Of a stretch of 64,000 nt of DNA, positions 33,718-42,958 are shown piece by piece. The notes beneath the pieces were generated by a model that was given only the letters and a program-made list of their open reading frames with translations, had not been told where the DNA came from and searched no databases. The translations under genes and the position numbers were made by a program. The stretch comes from Tistrella bauzanensis (GTDB lineage Bacteria > Pseudomonadota > Alphaproteobacteria > Tistrellales > Tistrellaceae). Numbering within the stretch: the first letter of the stretch is position 1; each line of letters starts with the position of its first letter. The stretch spans positions 1 through 64,000 of the forward strand of contig NZ_BMDZ01000008.1 in NCBI RefSeq assembly GCF_014636235.1, read 5' to 3'.

Positions 33718-34947
33718 ATGACCGAGACGATATTCCGCAACGCCCGCGTGCTGGACGTGGTGGCCGGTGCCTATGTCGACGGCCTGTCGGTGCTGGTTGC
33801 CAATGGCCGGATCAAGGCTGTGGCCCCGGATGTCCATCGCATGGCCGCTGCCGATGCGGTGGAGATCGACGTGGCCGGCAGGGTGCTGATGCCGGGCCTG
33901 TGCGACGCCCATGTCCATGTGACCGCGATCATCCCCAACTTCGCCGAACTGGGCCAGATGGCGCCAAGCTATGTGACCGTGCACACGGCCGACGTGCTGA
34001 AGGGCATGCTGGGGCGCGGCTTCACCACCGTGCGCGATGCCGGCGGCGCCGATTGGGGGCTGGCGCGCGCGATCGCCGAAGGCTCGCTGCCGGGGCCGCG
34101 GCTGCTGTATTGCGGCAAGGCGCTGTCGCAGACCGGCGGCCATGCCGATATGCGCGGACCCGGACAACAGGAGCTGGGCGAGTGCTTCTGCTGCGCGGGG
34201 CTGGGCAAGGTTTGCGATGGTGTGCCCGAGATGCGCCGTGCCTGCCGCGACCTGATCCGCACCGGTGCCACCCATCTGAAGCTGATGGTCTCAGGCGGAG
34301 TCGCCTCGCCCACCGACCGCATCGACAGCACCCAGTTCGCGATGGAGGAATTGCGGGCGGCGGTGGAGGAGGCCGAGGCCGCGAACATCCCGGTGATGGG
34401 CCATGCCTATACCGCCCGCGCCATCAACCGGGCGCTGGAAGCCGGGCTGACCTCGATCGAGCATGGCAATCTGCTGGATCAGAGTTCGGTGGATCTGTTC
34501 GTGGCGAAGGACCGCTTCCTGGTGCCGACGCTGGCCACCTATCGCGCGTTGGCCGATGAGGGGCTGGAAGCCGGCATGCCGGCGCCCCTGCACCGCAAGG
34601 TCTATGACGTGCTGGATGCCGGCATGGATGCCCTGAGGCTGGCCCATCGGGGCGGCGTGAACATCGCCTTCGGCACCGATCTTCTGGGCATCATGCATCG
34701 TCGGCAGTTGACCGAGTTCGCGCTCAGGGCCGAGGTGCAGGCGCCGATCGACATCCTGCGTTCGGCGACCGTCGTGGCGGCACGGCTGTTCCGGATGCAG
34801 GATCAGATCGGTCAGGTGGCCGAAGGCTTCCGCGCCGATCTGATCATGGTCGATGGCGACGTGCTGCATGATGTGGCAGCCTGGGCAACGCCCGAGACAT
34901 CGATCCGGCTGGTGATGAAGGATGGCGCGGTGATGGTGGCCCGCTAG
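33718..34947 (+). CDS. Metal-dependent amidohydrolase (imidazolonepropionase/Xaa-Pro dipeptidase-like)
   Basis: 409 residues, cytosolic. Binuclear-site ligands are visible: HVH in LCDAHVHVT, the candidate carboxylated Lys in GATHLKLMVSGG, His in VMGHAYT and SIEHGN, and Asp in FGTDLLG. This subgroup hydrolyses N-acyl or prolyl peptides and related amides. It directly follows the importer genes, so it probably hydrolyses the imported substrate. The substrate itself is not identifiable. Confidence 0.88.
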   Translation: MTETIFRNARVLDVVAGAYVDGLSVLVANGRIKAVAPDVHRMAAADAVEIDVAGRVLMPGLCDAHVHVTAIIPNFAELGQMAPSYVTVHTADVLKGMLGRGFTTVRDAGGADWGLARAIAEGSLPGPRLLYCGKALSQTGGHADMRGPGQQELGECFCCAGLGKVCDGVPEMRRACRDLIRTGATHLKLMVSGGVASPTDRIDSTQFAMEELRAAVEEAEAANIPVMGHAYTARAINRALEAGLTSIEHGNLLDQSSVDLFVAKDRFLVPTLATYRALADEGLEAGMPAPLHRKVYDVLDAGMDALRLAHRGGVNIAFGTDLLGIMHRRQLTEFALRAEVQAPIDILRSATVVAARLFRMQDQIGQVAEGFRADLIMVDGDVLHDVAAWATPETSIRLVMKDGAVMVAR

Positions 34948-34992
34948 CCCCGCCCACCCTGCCCCACCCGCCCTGCCTGTGGGAGACCCCCG

Positions 34993-35628
34993 GTGTTCGA
35001 TTACGACCTCGCCCACTGGGGCGCCTTTTTCCTGGCGGCGCTGTTGCTGAACCTGTCTCCCGGTCCCGACATCGCCTATATCCTGGGCCATACCATCCGT
35101 GGTGGCCGGCGCGCCGGCTTTGCCGCCATGTTCGGCATCTGGACCGGCGCCATGGGCCATGTGCTGATGGCGGCGGCGGGACTGTCGGCGATCCTCGCCA
35201 CCTCGGCCGGTGTGTTCACGGCGGTGAAGTGGCTGGGGGCGGCCTATCTGATCTGGCTGGGCATAAGGGCTCTGCGGTCGGGCGGTGGTGGCTTCACCGC
35301 CGATGAGGGCGCCGGATCGGCCAGCGGCATCGGCATTCTGCGACAGGGCGCGCTGATCGATCTGCTGAACCCCAAGGTCGCGATCTTCTTTCTGGCCTTC
35401 CTGCCGCAATTCGTGGTCGATGGCGCCGGCCCCGCCTGGGCGCAGTTGCTGCTGCATGGCGTGCTGGTGATCGCGGTGGCGGGCCTGGTTGAACCGCCGA
35501 TGATCCTGGCCGGCGCGCGGCTGACCCGCCATCTGCACGCCCGCCCGCGCATCGGCCTGTGGCTGGACCGGGGGCTTGGCGCGCTGTTCATCGCTCTGGG
35601 GATCAGGCTGGCGCTGGTGCAGCGATAG
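34993..35628 (+). CDS. LysE/RhtB-family amino acid exporter
   Basis: 211 residues from GTG 34993, with GGGAG seven bases upstream. The family signature LLLNLSPGPDIAYILGHTI is near the N-terminus; VKWLGAAYLIWLGIRAL and DLLNPKVAIFFLAFLPQFV follow, within about six helices. It would export an amino acid or related product across the inner membrane. Position after an importer and amidohydrolase suggests removal of an excess hydrolysis product. Confidence 0.92.
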   Translation: MFDYDLAHWGAFFLAALLLNLSPGPDIAYILGHTIRGGRRAGFAAMFGIWTGAMGHVLMAAAGLSAILATSAGVFTAVKWLGAAYLIWLGIRALRSGGGGFTADEGAGSASGIGILRQGALIDLLNPKVAIFFLAFLPQFVVDGAGPAWAQLLLHGVLVIAVAGLVEPPMILAGARLTRHLHARPRIGLWLDRGLGALFIALGIRLALVQR

Positions 35629-35743
35629 CAGCCCACCGCAATGGTGGAGTTGACGGCGTTTGCACTGCTATGCTGCGCCGCCGGCCCTTTATCCGTGCCG
35701 CAGATCTGCGGCCGATGCGGGTGGCCGCGATGGGAGACCTGGA

Positions 35744-36502
35744 ATGCCCGAACAGAACGAACCGCTCAGCGCCCGCAAGACGATGCTGCTGACCGGCGCC
35801 AGCCGCGGGATCGGCCATGCCACCGTGAAGCTGTTCTATCAGAATGGATGGCGCGTGCTGACCGTGTCGCGGGCGTCCTTCGATGCCGACTGCCCCTGGC
35901 CCGGCGGGCGGGAAAGCCATATCCAGGCCGATCTGTCCGATCCGGCGAGCTATGCCACGATGGCCGACGAGGTGCGCAAGCGCCTGGGCGGCGGGGGATT
36001 GAGCGCCCTGGTCAACAATGCCGCCATCTCCCCGAAGCGGCCCGGTGGCGCGCGGGCGGGGGTGGCCGAGACCGATTACGAGACCTGGCTGTCTGTGTTC
36101 AACGTCAACCTGTTCTCGGCGGCCATGCTCTCGCGGCTTCTGCTGCCGGAACTGAGTGGCGCCGGCGGCACCATCGTCAACGTCACCTCGATCGCCGGAT
36201 CGCGGGTTCATCCCTTCGCCGGCGCGGCCTATGCCTGTTCCAAGGCGGCGCTGGCGGCGCTGACCCGTGAACAGGCCTTCGATTTCGGCCGGCTGGGGGT
36301 GCGGGTCAACGCGATCGCGCCCGGCGAGATCGACACCTCGATCCTGTCGCCGGGCACCGAGGAGATCGTCAAGACCCAGATCCCGATGCGCCGGCTGGGC
36401 GACCCCAAGGAGGTGGCCCGCACCATCCTGTTCCTGTGCTCGTCGGATGCCTCGTATATCAATGGCGCGGAAGTGCACATCAATGGCGGCCAGCACGTCT
36501 GA
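35744..36502 (+). CDS. SDR-family oxidoreductase
   Basis: 252 residues from ATG 35744. The classical SDR pattern is complete: TGASRGIGHAT (cofactor loop), NNAAIS, catalytic Ser in VTSIAGSRVH, YACSK (Tyr/Lys) and NAIAPGEIDT. It is probably an NAD(P)-dependent alcohol/ketone dehydrogenase. The last strand GAEVHINGGQHV is intact. It closes the plus-strand gene run before a strong terminator. Confidence 0.92.
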   Translation: MPEQNEPLSARKTMLLTGASRGIGHATVKLFYQNGWRVLTVSRASFDADCPWPGGRESHIQADLSDPASYATMADEVRKRLGGGGLSALVNNAAISPKRPGGARAGVAETDYETWLSVFNVNLFSAAMLSRLLLPELSGAGGTIVNVTSIAGSRVHPFAGAAYACSKAALAALTREQAFDFGRLGVRVNAIAPGEIDTSILSPGTEEIVKTQIPMRRLGDPKEVARTILFLCSSDASYINGAEVHINGGQHV

Positions 36503-36526
36503 CCCGTCGGTTGCGCCGATATGATC

Positions 36527-36565
36527 AGGGGGCGGACATGGTGATGTCCGCCCCCTGTTCTTTTC
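36527..36565. terminator. Strong rho-independent terminator between SDR gene and cobT
   Basis: AGGGGGCGGACAT (36527-36539) and ATGTCCGCCCCCT (36544-36556) form a perfect 13-bp stem with a 4-nt loop, followed by GTTCTTTTC. It ends the plus-strand run and may also stop cobT transcripts arriving from the other side. Confidence 0.85.
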
Positions 36566-36594
36566 TGACGTGGCCGTCGCCCGGACGCTCCGGA

Positions 36595-38463
36595 TCAGTG
36601 CCGCATGCGGCCGCGCGGGCCGGTGTCGTCCTCGAACAGCTCGGCCAGCTGGTTCATCACCGTGCCGCCAAGCTGCTCGGCATCGACGATGGTGACCGCC
36701 CGCTTGTAATAGCGGGTGACGTCGTGGCCGATGCCGATCGCCACCAGATCGACCGGCGAGCGGGTCTCGATCCAGTCGATCACCTGGCGCAGATGCCGGT
36801 CCAGATAGTTCGAGGTGTTGACCGACAGGGTGCTGTCGTCGACCGGCGCGCCATCCGAGATCACCATCAGGATGCGGCGGTTCTCGTGGCGGGCCAGCAG
36901 GCGGTTATGCGCCCACAGGATCGCCTCGCCGTCGATATTCTCTTTCAGCAGGCCTTCGCGCAGCATCAGGCCCAGATTCTTTCGCGCCCGCCGCCACGGC
37001 CAGTCGGCCGATTTATAGACGATGTGACGCAGATCGTTGAGCCGCCCCGGCGTTGGCTGCTTGCCGCTGTCGAGCCATTTCTTGCGCGACTGGCCCCCCT
37101 TCCAGTCACGGGTGGTGAAGCCCAGAATCTCGACCTTCACGCCGCAGCGTTCCAGCGTCCGCGCCAGGATGTCGGCGCTCATCGCCGCCACCGAGATCGG
37201 CCGGCCGCGCATCGAGCCGGAATTGTCGATCAGCAGAGTGACGACGGTGTCGCGGAAATCGGTTTCGCGCTCGCGCTTATAGGTCTGACTGTAGAGCGGC
37301 TGGACCACCACACGGGCCAGTTTGGAGCTGTCGAGCAGGCCTTCGTCCAGGTCGAATTCCCAGCCGCGCGACTGCTTGGCCAGCAGGCGGCGCTGCAGAC
37401 GGTTGGCGAGCTTGGTGATCACGCCGTGCAGATGGGTGAGCTGCTGGTCCAGAAGGCCGCGCAGGCGGTTCAGTTCATCGTCGGTCGCAAGATCGGTCGC
37501 TTCCACCACCTCGTCGAATTCGGTGGTGTAGGGGCGATAGAGGTCGGCTGCGGATTCGTTTTCGTTGCTGCCCGGCGGCACCCAGGGCCGGACCCGCGAC
37601 GAGCTGTCCTCGCCGCCGGCGCCGCTTTCGGCATCGGGGTCGGTCTCGGCGGCCTCGGCATCGGCCTCGCCATCGCCGGTCTCGGGCGATCCGTCGCTGG
37701 ACTGGCCGCTGTCGTCGCCATCCTCGGATTTGTCGCCGCCCTCGCCATCGGGTTGGTCCTGGGCTTCGGCTTCGGCCTGATCATCGGATTCGTCGGGCTC
37801 GCGATCCTCGTCGAGTTCGCCCTCGGCTTCGGTCTCGATGTCCAGATCGGCCAGCAATTCGCGGATGCCGTCGGCGAAGCGGCGCTGGTCGCCGAGCACA
37901 TCGGGCAGGCGCTCAAGATCGGGGCCGGCCTTCGACTCGATCACCGGGCGCCAATGCTCGACCAGCGCCTCGGCGACCTCCGGCGTCTTCACGCCGGTCA
38001 ACCGTTCACGCAGCATCAGCATCGCCGCCTCGCACAGCGATTCCGGGCTGTCATCGACCATCAGCCGCTGCGGCTGCTCGCGCAGATGATCTTCCTGAAG
38101 CCGGGCCAGATTGCCGCGCACGCCCTCCATGGAGCGGCTGCCCAGCGCCTCGATGCGCAACTGCTCGCAGGCCTCGTATAACCGCCGCGACAGGTCGCCC
38201 TGGGGCTGGCGGGCCATATGGACCCGGGCATCGTGATGGCGCACGCGCAGCGCGATCTGGTCGGCCTCGCCACGGATGCGCGTCACCTGCTGCTCGGGCA
38301 GGTTGCGCATCGGCGCGCGCAAGTTCACCCGCTCGCCGCGCAGGCGGGGCGGTTCGAAGGTGAAGCCGACTTCGAGCTGCGGCGTGCCCGCCATCGCCTT
38401 GACGGTACTGGTCAGGGCACGCTTGAACTGCTCGACCGACTGCGGATCGTTGCGCTTGCGCAT
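36595..38463 (-). CDS. cobT: Cobaltochelatase subunit CobT
   Basis: 622 residues. With CobS it forms the AAA+ chaperone ring that drives CobN to insert cobalt into hydrogenobyrinic acid a,c-diamide in aerobic cobalamin synthesis. An N-terminal helical domain is followed by a very acidic low-complexity linker (about 215-300) and a C-terminal VWA domain with MIDAS motif DNSGSM and the segment [13 protein letters not shown]. It lies 5 bp after cobS. Confidence 0.96.
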   Translation of the reverse strand: MRKRNDPQSVEQFKRALTSTVKAMAGTPQLEVGFTFEPPRLRGERVNLRAPMRNLPEQQVTRIRGEADQIALRVRHHDARVHMARQPQGDLSRRLYEACEQLRIEALGSRSMEGVRGNLARLQEDHLREQPQRLMVDDSPESLCEAAMLMLRERLTGVKTPEVAEALVEHWRPVIESKAGPDLERLPDVLGDQRRFADGIRELLADLDIETEAEGELDEDREPDESDDQAEAEAQDQPDGEGGDKSEDGDDSGQSSDGSPETGDGEADAEAAETDPDAESGAGGEDSSSRVRPWVPPGSNENESAADLYRPYTTEFDEVVEATDLATDDELNRLRGLLDQQLTHLHGVITKLANRLQRRLLAKQSRGWEFDLDEGLLDSSKLARVVVQPLYSQTYKRERETDFRDTVVTLLIDNSGSMRGRPISVAAMSADILARTLERCGVKVEILGFTTRDWKGGQSRKKWLDSGKQPTPGRLNDLRHIVYKSADWPWRRARKNLGLMLREGLLKENIDGEAILWAHNRLLARHENRRILMVISDGAPVDDSTLSVNTSNYLDRHLRQVIDWIETRSPVDLVAIGIGHDVTRYYKRAVTIVDAEQLGGTVMNQLAELFEDDTGPRGRMRH

Positions 38464-38468
38464 GGTCC

Positions 38469-39467
38469 TCAGCCCAGATGGCGGATGCCGGGAACGTGCA
38501 GCTCGGTGCCGAAGCAGCGCTGATAATACTCAGCGATCAGCGGCCGCTCCACCTCGTCGCATTTGTTGAGGAAGGTGAAACGGAAGGCGAGCTGGATGTC
38601 CTTGAAGATCCGATAGTTCTCGGCCCAGGTCAGCACGGTGCGCGGCGACATGACGGTCGAGATGTCGCCATTGATGAAGGCGCTGCGGGTCAGATCGGCC
38701 AGGGCCACCATCGACCGCACGGTCTTCTGGCCCTCGGCATTGTCGAAATCGGGCAGCTTCGACAGCACGATCGCGGATTCTTCCTCGGCCGCCAGATAGT
38801 TCAGCGTCACCACCACGTTCCAGCGGTCCATCTGGCCCTGGTTGATCTGCTGGGTGCCGTGATACAGCCCGGTGGTGTCGCCGAGACCCACGGTGTTGGC
38901 GGTGGCGAACAGGCGGAAATAGGGGTTCGGGCGGATCACCCGGTTCTGTTCCACCAGGGTCAGCTTGCCCTCATTCTCAAGCACCCGCTGGATGACGAAC
39001 ATCACGTCGGCGCGGCCGGCATCGTATTCGTCGAAGACCAGCGCGGTCGGACGCTGAAGGCAGAACGGCAGGATGCCTTCCTTGTACTCGGTCACCTGCT
39101 TGCCATCACGGAGAACGATGGCGTCCTTGCCGATCAGGTCGATGCGGCTGATATGGCTGTCCAGGTTGACGCGGACACAAGGCCAGTTCAGCCGGGCCGC
39201 GACCTGCTCGATATGGGTCGACTTGCCGGTGCCGTGATAGCCCTGGATCATCACGCGGCGGTTATAGGCGAAGCCGGCCAGGATGGCGAGGGTGACATCG
39301 GGCTGAAACCGATAGGTCAGGTCCAGATCCGGCACGTGTTCGCTGCGCTCGCTGAACGCCGGCACCACCATGTCGCTGTCGATGCCGAAGACCTGTCGCA
39401 CAGACACCTCGATATCCGGCATCGACTGGGTGTTCATGGTGGGGGCGGCCAGGGTCTCGGAAGCCAT
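38469..39467 (-). CDS. cobS: Cobaltochelatase subunit CobS
   Basis: 332 residues. MoxR-type AAA+ ATPase: Walker [26 protein letters not shown] (Walker B region), and sensor-region [19 protein letters not shown]. Together with CobT it powers cobalt chelation. No obvious Shine-Dalgarno precedes ATG 39467; ATG 39437 is an alternative. The J-domain gene upstream is a common alphaproteobacterial neighbour. Confidence 0.96.
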   Translation of the reverse strand: MASETLAAPTMNTQSMPDIEVSVRQVFGIDSDMVVPAFSERSEHVPDLDLTYRFQPDVTLAILAGFAYNRRVMIQGYHGTGKSTHIEQVAARLNWPCVRVNLDSHISRIDLIGKDAIVLRDGKQVTEYKEGILPFCLQRPTALVFDEYDAGRADVMFVIQRVLENEGKLTLVEQNRVIRPNPYFRLFATANTVGLGDTTGLYHGTQQINQGQMDRWNVVVTLNYLAAEEESAIVLSKLPDFDNAEGQKTVRSMVALADLTRSAFINGDISTVMSPRTVLTWAENYRIFKDIQLAFRFTFLNKCDEVERPLIAEYYQRCFGTELHVPGIRHLG

Positions 39468-39656
39468 GGGAAGGAAATCTCCGCTGGGGCAGGTGGATGC
39501 GGTCGGCCTGTGGGGTCAGGGTCGATCTGCGGTTCAGATGAGGATGGCGCGCCGGGACAGATCCGGCTTCCATCGGCATCGCCAGGCTGCGGTGGGGAGG
39601 CCGCATGCCGGACGCCCGGCACACGAACACCCCTCCGGATGTGTATCGGCGCCGGC

Positions 39657-40268
39657 TCAGGTCCAGTCTGACGCGCGGTGCATCAAAAAGGAATAGGCCT
39701 GGTTGACGGTTTTCATCCGTTCCTCGGATGCGGCGTCGCCCCCGGTGACGTCCGGGTGAAGCCGTTTGGCAAGTTTCTTGTAGTGGTCCTTGATCTGTGG
39801 CAGGTCGCGGGTCGGATCGATACCAAGCGTTTTGAAGGCGTGGCGTTCCTCCTGGGTGAAGCGCGCCTCGGCCATCACCCGCACCCGCTCGGCGGCGCGG
39901 TTGGCGGCACCGAACATGCCGAACGGGTCGCGGGTCTGGCCGTTGCGCAGCAGTTCCGCCGCCGTCCTGGCGATTTCGTCGGCCTGATCGCGGTCGGCGC
40001 TGGCGAACGGCCAGCTCGGCCGGTGCCAGGTCATGTCGTCATGCAGATGGCGGTCGATCTCGGCCGAACTCAGGCCCTTGAAGTAGTCCCAGCCCTTGTT
40101 GTAGGCGCGGACATGCTCCATGCAGAAAAAATGATAGTCCCGCAACCGGTCGCGCGATTTTGGTGCCCGGAATGCTCCCGCCTCGCCGCAGCCCTCGCAG
40201 TCGCAGAGCCGGGTTCCGTCGGGGGCATAGGCAGCGCTACGCCGGATGCTGAAAAGCTCGATCGCCAT
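39657..40268 (-). CDS. J-domain (DnaJ-like) protein
   Basis: 203 residues. The J domain is at the C-terminus (FKTLGIDPTRDLPQIKDHYK, then KRLHPDVTGGD with the essential HPD motif). The N-terminal half holds a CDCEGC cysteine cluster and DYHFFCMEHVRAYN, so a metal site is possible. It would stimulate an Hsp70 partner. Its place beside cobS is conserved in the class as I recall; a role in chelatase assembly is only a possibility. Confidence 0.88.
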   Translation of the reverse strand: MAIELFSIRRSAAYAPDGTRLCDCEGCGEAGAFRAPKSRDRLRDYHFFCMEHVRAYNKGWDYFKGLSSAEIDRHLHDDMTWHRPSWPFASADRDQADEIARTAAELLRNGQTRDPFGMFGAANRAAERVRVMAEARFTQEERHAFKTLGIDPTRDLPQIKDHYKKLAKRLHPDVTGGDAASEERMKTVNQAYSFLMHRASDWT

Positions 40269-40447
40269 GACGGCAGAATATGCGTTACGCGTGGCGGTGC
40301 GGCAAGTGGGGCGCCCCTGCCGGCTGCTCTAAAACCGACCGATGCCTCAAAAAGCCGAACGCCCGCGCAATCCGCAAGGCGGGATCGCACGGGCGTTTCG
40401 ATGCCGGGTCGCGGCCGGCCGGGCCGCGAGCGTCACCGGACCGTCGC

Positions 40448-40816
40448 TCAGGAGGCGTCGGCCAGGCTGCGAGCCAGGGTGCTCAGCGCTTCCTGATGCT
40501 TGCCGTTCTGGATCATCGAGAAGTTGCGTGCCAGTTCCAGGCACATGCGCTGACGGGGGGTCATCTCGACCTGGCCGCCCTGCTCCAGACCTTCAAAGAA
40601 GTAGGAGATGGTGACGCCCAGCGCCTGCGCGATGTCATAGAGGCGGCCGGCCGCGATGCGGTTGATGCCACGCTCGTACTTATGCGCCTGCTGATAGGTG
40701 ACGCCGATCATGTCGGCCAGCTGCTGCTGGGTCAGGCCCAGCATGATGCGGCGCTCGCGGATCCGCGCGCCGACATAACGATCAACTTCCTGAGCCCGGC
40801 TCTTGGTGGTCTTCAT
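40448..40816 (-). CDS. XRE-family transcriptional regulator
   Basis: 122 residues from ATG 40816, with AAGGGAG eight bases upstream; ATG 40867 would add 17 residues. The Cro/C1-type HTH is clear (GARIRERRIMLGLTQQQLAD, VTYQQAHKYERGINRI, DIAQALGVTISYFFEG). It resembles the PraR/SinR-like regulators of alphaproteobacteria. The tail contains a helix that may mediate dimers. A set of alternating TTGTCCC/GGCACAA half-sites lies upstream. Confidence 0.88.
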   Translation of the reverse strand: MKTTKSRAQEVDRYVGARIRERRIMLGLTQQQLADMIGVTYQQAHKYERGINRIAAGRLYDIAQALGVTISYFFEGLEQGGQVEMTPRQRMCLELARNFSMIQNGKHQEALSTLARSLADAS

Positions 40817-41383
40817 GGGGACGCTCCCTTCTTCGGAGGGTGTTGCAACTGCAGAGGGGGTTGTCATTGTTTTCCGCACCTTCGTGATGACGTGACGACG
40901 GAGCGGGTGGGTTCCCGTTTTGGCCGCCCTCGGCTTCCGCCTGAATAGAAAGCAATCGGTGTGCCAGTTTGGTTGTTCCACTCGAAAATTGCGCGCTGGT
41001 GGCATGCCACGCGGCCGGAAAGGTACCGCGACGCCCGGTTGGGTGCGGTTTTGGCGCCCGCGTACCAGGATCATCAGCGTCCGGCTTAATGTGCGCTTAA
41101 CGTTTGCGGGTGGATTGGCTGCATCCTGGTCCACTTGGTTGGAAAAGCGCTTCCCATCCTGTGTTTCAACGGCATCATCGCTGTGCGGCTGTGTTCGCCA
41201 AGCTGTTTGATCGTGAAACGCTTGTCCCGATATGGCACAAATTGTCCCGCATTGATACTCAGGGGAGAGGCAGGCCGGGGCGGTGCGCGCAATAGGCTTG
41301 GGGTTTCGCGCAAACCGCGCGCGGCATAGCCAAATGGGGTATCATCGGGATATGATCCCAGGAATACGGAGGCCTGTACCAAA
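40817..41383. other. Divergent region between the XRE regulator and bolA
   Basis: 567 bp with no supported gene; the XRE frame stays open upstream, but that part lacks family features. It contains the half-site cluster at 41222-41248 and an isolated AAATGGGGTA (41335-41344) identical to the island operator word, probably by chance. Promoters for both genes must be here. Confidence 0.45.
41222..41248. promoter_or_regulatory. Alternating TTGTCCC / GGCACAA half-sites
   Basis: TTGTCCC (41222), GGCACAA (41234) and TTGTCCC (41242) alternate in orientation; the direct copies are 20 bp apart (two helical turns). The last two form GGCACAA-A-TTGTCCC, a 7-bp inverted repeat with one mismatch. This fits binding of a dimeric HTH regulator such as the adjacent XRE protein. 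Confidence 0.45.
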
Positions 41384-41665
41384 ATGACCATGAAGCAGCG
41401 GATCGAAAGCAAGCTCGCCCAGGCATTCGCGCCCGAGCGGCTGGAGATCGTCGACGAGAGCGACCAGCATGCTGGCCATGCGGGGCATCGCCCAGGCGGC
41501 GAAACCCATTTCCGGGTCGATATCGTCGCTGCCGCATTCGAGGGCGAGACCCGCGTCGCGCGTCAGAGGCGGGTCTATCAGGTGCTGGCTGAGGAACTTG
41601 CCGATCGCGTTCATGCACTTGCGCTGTCGACGAGAACGCCGGAGGAAGCGCGGCGCGTGGGTTGA
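41384..41665 (+). CDS. bolA: BolA-family protein
   Basis: 93 residues. The BolA fold is recognisable by RIESKLAQAFAPERLEIVDES, HFRVDIVAAAFEGETRVARQR and YQVLAEELADRVHALAL. BolA proteins work with monothiol glutaredoxins in iron-sulfur homeostasis and can act as regulators. GGAGG lies 11 nt upstream of ATG 41384; ATG 41390 is a possible alternative. It is probably monocistronic. Confidence 0.92.
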   Translation: MTMKQRIESKLAQAFAPERLEIVDESDQHAGHAGHRPGGETHFRVDIVAAAFEGETRVARQRRVYQVLAEELADRVHALALSTRTPEEARRVG

Positions 41666-41705
41666 AAATACGCCGGCCCGCGGCACAGCGGCATGCGATT
41701 GCCCT

Positions 41706-41736
41706 TTGAAACGCGTTCGGGTTGTGTTAATACAAC
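41706..41736 (+). promoter_or_regulatory. Promoter and palindrome upstream of the RHH gene
   Basis: TTGAAA (41706-41711) and AATACA (41729-41734) are separated by 17 bp. A GTTGT/ACAAC dyad (41721-41736) overlaps the -10. Further down, CCGGCC and GGCCGG around 41784-41799 make a strong stem in the leader just before the ribosome site. Both could support autoregulation. Confidence 0.45.
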
Positions 41737-41828
41737 CTTAAATAAAAAAATAAGCAGGTTATCGCGCAAGGGTGTCGTCGGGGGAACAGCCGGCCGGGGG
41801 GCCGGACCGAAGGGGGGCGATAGGCACA

Positions 41829-42215
41829 ATGTCCAGTTCACTGATCAATCGCAATGTCGTGGTCGATGGCCGCCGGACCAGCATCCGGCTGGAAGCCGAT
41901 ATGTGGGATGCGCTGACCGAAATCTGTCAGCGTGAAGGCTGCCGGATCCACGAGCTGGCGACCATGGTCAACAGCACACGTCGTGAGTCGACCCTGACCG
42001 CGGCGATCCGGGTGTTCATCATGAACTACTATCGCGCCGCCGCGACCGAGCAGGGCCATGCCCGTTCCGGTCACGGCAAGGCGCTGCGTCCGGGCCGCGC
42101 CGATCGCAGCGCGATCCAGCGCCGTCTGGAGCGTCTGGCCACCGGCCGTGGCGGCGAAGACCGCGCGGCCCAGCCGGTCAGCCGCCCGTATACCACTCAG
42201 GATAATGCTGCCTGA
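41829..42215 (+). CDS. Ribbon-helix-helix domain protein
   Basis: 128 residues from ATG 41829; AAGGGGGG lies about 12 nt upstream. Residues 8-70 match the RHH_4 type: NVVVDGRRTSIRLEADMWDA (strand and helix A), then EICQREGCRIHELATMVNST and TLTAAIRVFIMNYYR. It is a probable DNA-binding dimer. The basic, low-complexity tail (about 75-128) is disordered-looking. Its 3' end overlaps the convergent DUF2889 gene by 38 bp. Confidence 0.82.
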   Translation: MSSSLINRNVVVDGRRTSIRLEADMWDALTEICQREGCRIHELATMVNSTRRESTLTAAIRVFIMNYYRAAATEQGHARSGHGKALRPGRADRSAIQRRLERLATGRGGEDRAAQPVSRPYTTQDNAA

Positions 42216-42798
42216 CAACCTCGCCATTGGCATTGAGCGCGTAGCAGGTGTTCAGATGTGCAGGTGGTTTCGGCGTCGGCTGCCGTGGTGTGGCCGACGC
42301 CGCATCCTGCGTGTTGGCATCGGCGCGTTGGGCATCGGCGAGCTGGGCATCGGCCTGGCGACGCTTGCGTTCCAGTGCCGGATACAGGGTCTGGAAGGCC
42401 ACGGTGCCGAGCGGGCGCATCAGCTCGACCAGATGGGTGCAGCCATGCACCCCGCCCACGCGGGCGCGGATCGCCTTGGTCCAGCCCGGCACGATCTTCA
42501 GCCCGACCAGTTTCTGGAAATTCGCGGCGATATCGCCGCAGATCGAATAGGGCGTGCTGTCCATCACAGCCTCGATCGCCTTGATCTCGAACCCGATGTC
42601 GATGGTCAGCCGCACCCACATGTCATGGATGGGTGTGCCGGGATCGAGCTGGCCGCGCCAGCGATTGTCGATCGGATAGGTCTTTACGTCGGTCAGATGG
42701 GCTTCGATATCCCACAGGCCATCGTCGCGTTCATAACCGCGAAGGTCGATCTGGCGGGTATGGATGTGCTGGCGGGATGCTGGCGCTGACAGCGGCAT
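42178..42798 (-). CDS. DUF2889 family protein
   Basis: 206 residues. The body (HTRQIDLRGYERDDGLWDIE, AHLTDVKTYPI, GTPIHDMWVRLTIDIGFEI, HGCTHLVELMRPLGTVAFQT) matches DUF2889, whose function is unknown. Between about 150 and 175 is a repetitive ADAQLADAQRADANTQDA segment encoded by near-repeats at 42311-42360. A Pro-rich stretch and a short conserved-looking end (CYALNANGEVVRQHYPEWY) follow. Confidence 0.85.
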   Translation of the reverse strand: MPLSAPASRQHIHTRQIDLRGYERDDGLWDIEAHLTDVKTYPIDNRWRGQLDPGTPIHDMWVRLTIDIGFEIKAIEAVMDSTPYSICGDIAANFQKLVGLKIVPGWTKAIRARVGGVHGCTHLVELMRPLGTVAFQTLYPALERKRRQADAQLADAQRADANTQDAASATPRQPTPKPPAHLNTCYALNANGEVVRQHYPEWYTGG

Positions 42799-42958
42799 GA
42801 GGGTGGGGTCTCCTGAACAGTGCCGGGATTTGGCGCGGAAACACGGGATGTCCGACGGGAGCCTGAGACAAACGTTCGACCCAGATCTATCTCGGCCGGA
42901 GTATAGGTGTTGTCGCCGCGTTCGTCATCCGTTGCAACGCAGGTGCGAAAAGATCGGT

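Noticed and set aside
41335-41344. AAATGGGGTA upstream of bolA, identical to the island operator word
   Set aside because: A single chromosomal copy without the array; a 10-mer match in 64 kb is near the chance level.
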